Positions 58,350-64,000 of a stretch of 64,000 nucleotides of DNA are shown here, in pieces (the first letter of the stretch is position 1; the number at the start of each line of letters is the position of its first letter). The notes beneath the pieces are model-generated. The model saw nothing but the letters and a program-made list of their open reading frames with translations. It had not been told where the DNA came from and did no database searches. The stretch is taken from assembly GCF_001202025.1 (NCBI RefSeq), contig NZ_LGHS01000046.1, positions 186,001-250,000 of the forward strand, in the 5' to 3' direction. This DNA is from Pseudorhodobacter aquimaris. GTDB lineage: Bacteria; Pseudomonadota; Alphaproteobacteria; Rhodobacterales; Rhodobacteraceae. The translations under genes were made by a program, and so were the position numbers.

Positions 58350-59681
58350 ATGCTGCGCTTTCTGACATTCTTGCTGGCTGCCGTGGTTGCTCTGCCCCTT
58401 TGGGCGGCAGAGCTGCGCGTGCCGCCAGTGTCAGAAGGCCTTGCCCAAGCCATCGCCGGGGCTTCCCCCGGCGATGTGCTCATTCTGGAGGCGGGCCGCC
58501 ATCAAGGCCCCATTGTTATTGACCGCCCCCTGACATTGACCGGCCCGCCCGAGGCTGTGATCGATGGTCTGGGAAAAGGAACCGTCGTCACCATCGATGC
58601 CGTGGACGTAACGGTCAAAGGCCTCACCATCACTGGCTCGGGTCTGAGCAACGAAGATCTGGATGCTGGTATCAAAATCCTGAGAAAGGCCGACCGCGCG
58701 CTTGTTGAAAACAATCGCCTGTTGGGCAACCTGCATGGGATTGACGTGCACGGCGGGCTTGATGCCATGGTTCGCGGGAACACAATCGAGGGCACACGCC
58801 ACCCGCGCATGAACGACCGCGGCAACGGAATTTATGTTTGGAATTCGCCCGGCGCAATTGTCGAAGGCAACTCGGTTCGCTGGGGGCGCGATGGCATATT
58901 TTCGAACGCCTCGCGTCACGGAACCTACCGCAACAACCTGTTCCGCGATCTGCGCTTTGCGGTGCATTATATGTATACCAACAACTCCGAAGTGTCGGGA
59001 AATGTCTCGATCGGAAACCACCTCGGCTATGCGATCATGTTCTCAAATCGTGTGGTTTTGAAAGATAACCTCAGCCTGTCGGATGGCAGCCATGGTGTCA
59101 TGCTTAACTTTGCCAACAACGCCGATGTTTCGGGCAATCTTGTACGCGGCGGGCCTGACAGATGCACCTTCATCTATAACGCCCATAAGAACATCATCGC
59201 AAACAACCGTTTTGAGGGCTGCAATATCGGCATTCACTTCACCGCAGGTTCAGAGCGTAATGTGCTTACAGGTAACGCCTTTATCGGCAATCGCACCCAG
59301 GTAAAATACGTCGGAACGCGTGACATTGAGTGGAGCTTTGAGGGCCGCGGCAATTATTGGTCCGACCACCCGGGATTTGATCTTGGCGGCGACGGTATTG
59401 CCGACAGTGCCTTTCGCCCGAATGATCTGATGGATCACATCCTTTGGTCACAACCCGCGGCTTCCTTGCTGACGGGTGCGCCTGCCGTGCAGCTTATCCG
59501 TTGGGCGCAATCCAGCTTTCCGGCCACGCTTCCGGGTGGTGTTGTTGACAGCGCACCGCTTATGTCGGCACCGGTCATAGATGTCCCGTCCGAATACAGC
59601 GCGTTCGAAGACACGGCCGCCGCCACCCGCAATGAAAGACAAACTGATGACTTCGACATTGACGATCTCTCAACTCACTAA
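58350..59681 (+). CDS. nosD: NosD, periplasmic CuZ maturation factor
   Basis: A 443-residue exported protein with a signal peptide (about 1-19, ending LWAAE) and a right-handed beta-helix made of repeating carbohydrate-binding/pectate-lyase-like units (recurring VxGNxxxGN motifs, about 75-330). NosD works with the NosFY ABC transporter to supply sulfur or copper for CuZ assembly. It starts two bases after nosZ. The C-terminal tail is acidic and overlaps the start of nosF by 35 bases. Confidence 0.94.
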   Translation: MLRFLTFLLAAVVALPLWAAELRVPPVSEGLAQAIAGASPGDVLILEAGRHQGPIVIDRPLTLTGPPEAVIDGLGKGTVVTIDAVDVTVKGLTITGSGLSNEDLDAGIKILRKADRALVENNRLLGNLHGIDVHGGLDAMVRGNTIEGTRHPRMNDRGNGIYVWNSPGAIVEGNSVRWGRDGIFSNASRHGTYRNNLFRDLRFAVHYMYTNNSEVSGNVSIGNHLGYAIMFSNRVVLKDNLSLSDGSHGVMLNFANNADVSGNLVRGGPDRCTFIYNAHKNIIANNRFEGCNIGIHFTAGSERNVLTGNAFIGNRTQVKYVGTRDIEWSFEGRGNYWSDHPGFDLGGDGIADSAFRPNDLMDHILWSQPAASLLTGAPAVQLIRWAQSSFPATLPGGVVDSAPLMSAPVIDVPSEYSAFEDTAAATRNERQTDDFDIDDLSTH

Positions 59682-60543
59682 AACATTCGGTGGGGTAAAG
59701 GCCCTGACAGATGTTTCGCTGAGTGTCGCGCCGGGTGAGCGTGTGGCCTTGTTGGGACACAATGGCGCGGGCAAGTCGACATTGATGAAAATTATCCTTG
59801 GCCTGATCCCGGCGGATGATGGCAAGGTGTCTGTCTGCGGCGCAGAACCCGGCAATGCAGAGGCGCGCGCGCATGTGGCCTATCTGCCTGAAAACGCGGC
59901 TTTTCACTCAGCCCTTACTGGGCTGGAACAGATCACCTACTATATGCGCTTGCGCAATCAGAATACATCAGGCGCGATGGGGTTGCTTGACCGTGTCGGC
60001 CTTGGCCATGCCGCCAAGCGCCGTATTGGCACATATTCCAAAGGTATGCGCCAACGCGTCGGCCTTGCCCAAGCTTTGATCGGCCAGCCGCGCCTACTGG
60101 TGCTGGATGAGCCGACCAGCGGGCTTGACCCTGTATCGCGCCGCGATTTTTATGAGTTGCTTGATGGGCTTGCAGCTGATGGTGCCGCAATTTTATTGTC
60201 GAGCCATGCGCTGACAGAGGTTGAAGCACGCACAGATCAGCTGCTGATCCTGTCAGGTGGCCGACTGGTTGCAGAGGGCACGTTGTCCGAGTTGCGCCGC
60301 GAAGCTGCGCTGCCTGTTTCAATGCAGTTGCATCCCGTTAACGGATATGACGCGGACATCATGGCGACCTTTCCCGATGCAATCCGCGTCAACAGCGCCT
60401 TGCACCTTACGTGTCTGCAAGACGAAAAGCTGGCCGTTCTTGCGCGCATTTCAGCCCTTGAGGGCAAGCTTTCGGATGTCGAGGTCATTCCGCCAAGTCT
60501 GGAAGACATTTACAGCCATTTCAGCCGGAGGGACGGCCAATGA
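59647..60543 (+). CDS. nosF: NosF, ABC transporter ATPase for CuZ assembly
   Basis: A 298-residue ATPase with Walker A GHNGAGKST, signature YSKGMRQRVGLAQAL, Walker B LLVLDEPTSGLDP and the switch histidine in LLSSHALTE. It energises NosY. ATG 59647 gives a compact N-terminus; the ATG at 59632 is an alternative adding five residues. Either start overlaps the nosD end. It ends in an ATGA overlap with nosY. Confidence 0.93.
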   Translation: MTSTLTISQLTKTFGGVKALTDVSLSVAPGERVALLGHNGAGKSTLMKIILGLIPADDGKVSVCGAEPGNAEARAHVAYLPENAAFHSALTGLEQITYYMRLRNQNTSGAMGLLDRVGLGHAAKRRIGTYSKGMRQRVGLAQALIGQPRLLVLDEPTSGLDPVSRRDFYELLDGLAADGAAILLSSHALTEVEARTDQLLILSGGRLVAEGTLSELRREAALPVSMQLHPVNGYDADIMATFPDAIRVNSALHLTCLQDEKLAVLARISALEGKLSDVEVIPPSLEDIYSHFSRRDGQ

Positions 60544-61364
60544 TCGCCCGCATCCTCGCTACCGCAGCAAATGAGTTTCATATCGCGCGCCGCAACCGTT
60601 GGGTGCTCATCGCGGTATTGCTGATGGTGGTCTTTTCCCTCGTGTTGTCGGCGGCGGGATCCGCGCCGACTGGCGCACTGGGTGCTGATCGCCTGTCTGT
60701 TGTCGTGGCTTCGCTCACATCTCTCTCTGTCTATCTTGTGCCTTTGGTTGCGCTGCTTATGTCTTTTGATGCCGTCGCAGGCGAGGTGGAACGTGGCACA
60801 TTGCCCTTACTGCTGACATATCCTGTGGCGCGCTGGGAGGTGCTTGCAGGTAAACTTGTTGCCCATACCGCCATTCTGATTGTGGCAATCTTGGCCGGCT
60901 ATGGTGCGGCGGCAGTTGTCACCATTGTCGCGGATCCGACGGCGACGTCAGGATTGGTGGCGCTTTGGCGGCTGACGTGGACATCCGCCCTTCTTGGCGC
61001 GACGTTTTTGGGGATCGGCTATGCGTTGTCGTCACTTGCGCGCCGTGTGTCGGGCGCGGCCGGGCTTGCGATCGGGCTGTGGCTTGGTCTGGTGGTACTT
61101 TACGATCTGGGTCTGCTTGCGGCAGTTGTCGCGGACGATGGTGGCGCGTTTACGACCAGAGTTTTCCCGCTGGCCTTATTGGCGAACCCGGCCGATGCTT
61201 TTCGTCTGTTCAACCTGACCGCGTCACAGGCCACCGCGGTTGCCGCAGGCGTTGGTGGGGCGGCAAACGCCATTCCGCAATGGCAATCGCTGCTTTCGGT
61301 TGCGATATGGCCGTTGATCTCATTGGTCCTCGCCGCGCTGGCCTTTCGCAAGGTGGAGCCATGA
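60540..61364 (+). CDS. nosY: NosY, ABC transporter permease for CuZ assembly
   Basis: A 274-residue membrane protein with six helices and the ABC-2-type segment AGEVERGTLPLLLTYPVAR (about residues 81-99), where the ATPase docks. With NosF and NosD it provides the export or conformational step that delivers sulfur or copper to NosZ. ATGA overlaps join it to nosF before and nosL after. Confidence 0.93.
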   Translation: MIARILATAANEFHIARRNRWVLIAVLLMVVFSLVLSAAGSAPTGALGADRLSVVVASLTSLSVYLVPLVALLMSFDAVAGEVERGTLPLLLTYPVARWEVLAGKLVAHTAILIVAILAGYGAAAVVTIVADPTATSGLVALWRLTWTSALLGATFLGIGYALSSLARRVSGAAGLAIGLWLGLVVLYDLGLLAAVVADDGGAFTTRVFPLALLANPADAFRLFNLTASQATAVAAGVGGAANAIPQWQSLLSVAIWPLISLVLAALAFRKVEP

Positions 61365-61927
61365 GGAAACTATTGTTGATATATGCGGTTTTGGCGCTGA
61401 CCGCCTGCCAAGAGGAGGTCGCGCAAGACACCTCCGCAGTGGCGCTTAACGCCGATGCTGTCGGTCACTATTGCCAGATGAATTTGCTGGAGCATGCCGG
61501 CCCCAAAGCACAGGCCCATCTGGCTGGCTTGCCAGCCGCGCCGCTGTTTTTCAGTCAGGTGCGCGATGTGATCGCCTATATGCGGATGCCAGAGCAGAGC
61601 CACGCAATCCTGACGATCTGGGTCAACGATATGGGGGCCGAGGGCGCAACCTGGGACAGGCCCGGCACGGATAACTGGATCAGCGCCGAAGAGGCGATCT
61701 ACGTTGTCGGTGCGCGGGTGGTCGGCGGCATGGGTGCGCCAGAGGTTGTTCCTTTTGGCGACGCAGCCACAGCGCGTGAGTTTGCCGCCGAAAATGGCGG
61801 CAACGTTATGAGCCTCAGCGAAATCCCCGATAGTGCCGTTCTGGCCCCTGTGGCCTTGGACGGCGAAGAAACCGATGGCGATTTTGAGGATCGCCTGCGC
61901 GCTCTTTCGCGCGAAAATGGAGGGTAA
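61361..61927 (+). CDS. nosL: NosL, copper-chaperone lipoprotein
   Basis: A 188-residue lipoprotein. The lipobox LTAC places the acylated cysteine at residue 16, and the copper site is in HYCQMNLLEHAGPKAQ, like the conserved YCGM motif of NosL. NosL delivers Cu(I) for the CuZ centre and is anchored in the outer membrane. Usual family size. It begins in an ATGA overlap with nosY. Confidence 0.93.
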   Translation: MRKLLLIYAVLALTACQEEVAQDTSAVALNADAVGHYCQMNLLEHAGPKAQAHLAGLPAAPLFFSQVRDVIAYMRMPEQSHAILTIWVNDMGAEGATWDRPGTDNWISAEEAIYVVGARVVGGMGAPEVVPFGDAATAREFAAENGGNVMSLSEIPDSAVLAPVALDGEETDGDFEDRLRALSRENGG

Positions 61928-61931
61928 AACC

Positions 61932-62840
61932 ATGACCACAAGACGCCGCTTCCTGTGCATCAGTGCCGCTGCCTTCGCCCTCCCAAGGGCTTTGCAGGCG
62001 GCTCCGCTTTACACCTGGCAGGGCACAGCCCTTGGCGCGCGGGCCACGCTGCGGCTGGCGCATCCTGATGCCAAAGCGATCAGCGCAGGTGTTGCCGCCG
62101 AAATATCCCGGCTTGAGGATATCTTCAGCCTCTTTCGTCCGAATAGCGCCTTGTCACGCCTTAATCATACAGGCGCCTTGCAGATGGCGCCGTTTGAGTT
62201 GCTGGAATGTCTTTCCTTGGCCAGTGCCGTGCATGCCTCCAGTGAGGGGCGTTTTGATCCGACTATTCAACCGCTTTGGGCTGCATATGCCGCGGCCTCT
62301 GCGCGGGGTGAGTTGCCGCATGAGAGCGAGATCACTGAAGCTCGCCTGCTGACAGGTTGGGAAAATGTCACCTTTGACAGTTCAAGCATAATGATGCAGC
62401 CGGGCATGGCGCTGACGTTGAACGGGATTGCGCAGGGATATATCGCCGATCGCGTGGCAGAAATGTTGAAAGGCAAAGGCCTCACGAATATTCTGATCGA
62501 CACTGGTGAGTTTCGCGCGCTTGGAGCGCAGCCGAACGGAAAGGCGTGGCCTGTCAAACTCGCTGCCGGGGGCGAAGTACCGCTTGTCACACGCGCGCTC
62601 GCTACCTCAGCGCCGCTTGGGACGACCTTCGATGGCGCGTCACAGGTTGGCCATATTCTTGACCCGCGTTCCGGCCTGCCCACACATATGAACTGGCGGG
62701 AGATCACGGTTTCTGCAAACTCAGCTGCCCTCGCCGATGCCCTTTCCACATCAGCGTGCTTGTTTGAAACCCGCGACGAGATCGTAGCCTGCCTGTCGCG
62801 TTTCCAAAACGCTCGCCTTGAAGCAAGCCATAGTTTGTAA
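61932..62840 (+). CDS. nosX: NosX, ApbE-type flavin transferase
   Basis: A 302-residue periplasmic FAD:protein FMN transferase. A twin-arginine signal (TTRRRFLCISAAAFAL) leads; the ApbE motifs LNGIAQGYIADR and ITVSANSAALADALST are present. It attaches FMN covalently to the threonine of the NosR flavin site, so it completes the electron-transfer branch of this operon. It starts four bases after nosL and is the last gene of the cluster. Confidence 0.94.
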   Translation: MTTRRRFLCISAAAFALPRALQAAPLYTWQGTALGARATLRLAHPDAKAISAGVAAEISRLEDIFSLFRPNSALSRLNHTGALQMAPFELLECLSLASAVHASSEGRFDPTIQPLWAAYAAASARGELPHESEITEARLLTGWENVTFDSSSIMMQPGMALTLNGIAQGYIADRVAEMLKGKGLTNILIDTGEFRALGAQPNGKAWPVKLAAGGEVPLVTRALATSAPLGTTFDGASQVGHILDPRSGLPTHMNWREITVSANSAALADALSTSACLFETRDEIVACLSRFQNARLEASHSL

Positions 62841-62859
62841 AGAGGATTCGCAAACACAG

Positions 62860-62894
62860 CCCGGCCGCCATGCAAATTCCGGGCGGGATTTTCT
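62860..62894 (+). terminator. Terminator-like hairpin after nosX
   Basis: GCCCGG (62860-62865) pairs with CCGGGC (62880-62885) and is followed by GGGATTTTC, about 20 bases after the nosX stop. Confidence 0.45.
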
Positions 62895-63031
62895 CGTTGG
62901 GGGCGCGACTTGTTGTAGCTGTGGGACCGCTCCGTGGATGGGGTTTTTTGACGGGCACCGTTGACCCCTCGTTGTTTGGATCGGTCCTTCCTTACAGTTA
63001 AGGAGGCGGAGGGTCCGAGGTGGGTATTGAG

Positions 63032-63275
63032 AGAGCAAAACCTGAAGAGATCGTCTTGCAGGTGAGGTACAAATGGGGCAAGGCATGGACTGGACTGACG
63101 CGACAGATCATCGTGATTGAAAAATCTATTGTCGCTGGAGGGAAAATGCGGCGACTTGGGTATAGAACAGTCCAAGGGTTTTGAGCGACTACAGCGAAAG
63201 AACCAGCGGTTGCGTCGTTGGTGTCGGATCTGACACTGGACGAGCTGACCCAACAGCGATCAACGCAGGGGTGGC
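63032..63275 (+). pseudogene. Remnant of a second IS3-family OrfA
   Basis: Scattered over different frames are pieces of an IS3-group OrfA: KPEEIV near 63038, a YxRWR-like CRWREN near 63130, KGFERLQRKNQRLRR near 63172-63215 and SDLTLDELTQQ near 63225-63257. Stops and frameshifts lie between the pieces. The sequence differs from the IS3 copy at 52322, so it is from another subgroup. It is wholly inactive. Confidence 0.7.
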
Positions 63276-63895
63276 TATTATGTGGGCGTTCTGATGATCG
63301 CGCTGCTGTCTTGCTGAAAAACGAAGAGGGCAGATCACCGACAAATCTGCCAAAAAGCTTTCCGACGCGAGGGGCCTGACGTTGCGTTAGACAACCAAAG
63401 AGGGGGGCGGTTGAATTTCTGTGCTGGGTTATGCAGAACGCATCATATGCGTATCGTGTGTTGTGCACCCTCCAGTGGATTGGCGGCAGCGCTGATGTGG
63501 CGTATCGCGCGGTGTTCCTGAATGTCAACGGGTTTTAAAATCCAAGATGTCGACACGCGCCGTTAGGTGGGAAAAGCCCCTTGGGCTTTGAACGAAAGGC
63601 CGCCTAAACGAGTTGAGACAGCAGAACGCAAGTGTGACAAGGCCAATTCGCTTGCCTGTTAGGTCCGTACCCATGTTGGCGAAATGTGTTTGTGCGCTTC
63701 AGTCACATAGCTCGTCGACTTTGTCGCAGTAAATCCGAACAGGGGGCGCATCAACCCGTGACGGTGCCCATTCCAATAAAGCACGTCAACTGGCAAGTTG
63801 TTGCTGATCACCTTGAAGCCGTGATCGGTTGACCGTAACTAGGCAGGGGGGAGCTTGCTCCCGATAAGATAAAACTACCTTAAAGGAACAGTGCA
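63276..63895. other. Gene-free stretch, probable IS debris
   Basis: About 620 bases with no supportable gene. It holds an inverted repeat AAAGCCC/GGGCTTT (63573-63589) and a palindrome GGGAGC-TT-GCTCCC (63849-63862) shortly before the peroxiredoxin start. Decayed OrfB sequence may be included but cannot be recognised securely. Confidence 0.4.
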
Positions 63896-64000
63896 ATGAA
63901 AATTGGTACGCCAATCCCGAATGTAATTTTTAAAACCCGTTTGCGGGATGAGACAATTGGGGGCGAAAACCCGTATCGCTGGTGCGACCAAACCTCCAAG
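63896..64000 (+). CDS. Peroxiredoxin, N-terminal part
   Basis: AAGGA lies eight bases before ATG 63896. The 35 codons present encode MKIGTPIPNVIFKTRLRD followed by ETIGGENPYRW, the typical start of the glutaredoxin-dependent (type 5) peroxiredoxins that reduce hydroperoxides. The catalytic cysteine region lies beyond the window edge. The gene would reduce peroxides in the cytoplasm; it is unrelated to the nos operon by strand spacing and is separated from it by IS debris. Confidence 0.7.
   Translation, partial: MKIGTPIPNVIFKTRLRDETIGGENPYRWCDQTSK

Noticed and set aside
56662-58368. Minus-strand frame of 568 codons opposite nosZ
   Set aside because: Shadow of nosZ with no family similarity; nosZ is intact on the plus strand.
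62998-63528. Minus-strand frame of 176 codons in the region after nosX
   Set aside because: It runs antisense over a decayed IS3 OrfA and reads as low-information sequence without a ribosome site.

Overview
The window is high-GC DNA from an alphaproteobacterium of the Rhodobacteraceae (Roseobacter group). Support comes from the protein sequences themselves (taurine-pyruvate aminotransferase beside a MocR-type TauR, a malic enzyme with a phosphotransacetylase tail, GapR, a nosCRZDFYLX cluster) and from dense operons joined by ATGA stop/start overlaps. I see no rRNA, tRNA or CRISPR array.

Layout. 1-2078: 3' end of tpa and tauR (taurine use). 2149-5899: small membrane protein, nadK, glyA, a membrane-anchored unknown and an alpha/beta hydrolase. 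5896-8786: a sigma-54 response regulator translationally coupled to a soluble hybrid kinase with its own HPt domain. 8958-13313: prpE and maeB. 13515-18032: nucleoside salvage operon cdd-deoA-deoB-add-upp. 18098-22814: SPOR protein, a 39-residue lysine-rich peptide, lepA and a DEAD-box helicase. 23073-26689: a sulfotransferase-like unknown, an unaccompanied iron-type ABC permease and a 2-hydroxyacid dehydrogenase.

26708-38611 is a tricarboxylate locus. It holds an AbrB-family membrane protein, a GntR regulator, tcuA and tcuB (tricarballylate oxidation to cis-aconitate), the two-component pair tctE/tctD, a tripartite tricarboxylate transporter (tctC and a fused tctA-tctB), a PrpF-type isomerase and an isocitrate/isopropylmalate-type dehydrogenase. 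Together these could import a tricarboxylate, desaturate and isomerise it, and feed it to the TCA cycle. 38843-42582 is the zwf-pgl-pgi operon. Both tcuA and pgi carry a single-base deletion that breaks the frame.

42614-51868: a RidA protein, divergent oxyR/katG, a persulfide-handling operon (blh, two YeeE/YedE proteins, a TIGR01244-type protein) behind a BigR/SqrR-like palindrome, a DksA-type zinc-finger protein, an enoyl-CoA hydratase fused to a degenerate dehydrogenase half, and gapR.

52322-63275: a complete clade I nitrous oxide reductase cluster (nosCRZDFYLX) preceded by an FNR/NNR-type box and flanked on both sides by decayed IS3-family remnants, which suggests acquisition as an island followed by IS decay. 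The window ends in the first 35 codons of a peroxiredoxin. The best candidates for new biology are the tricarboxylate locus, the hydratase with the degenerate dehydrogenase half, NosC, the lysine-rich peptide and the kinase that lacks a sensor domain.
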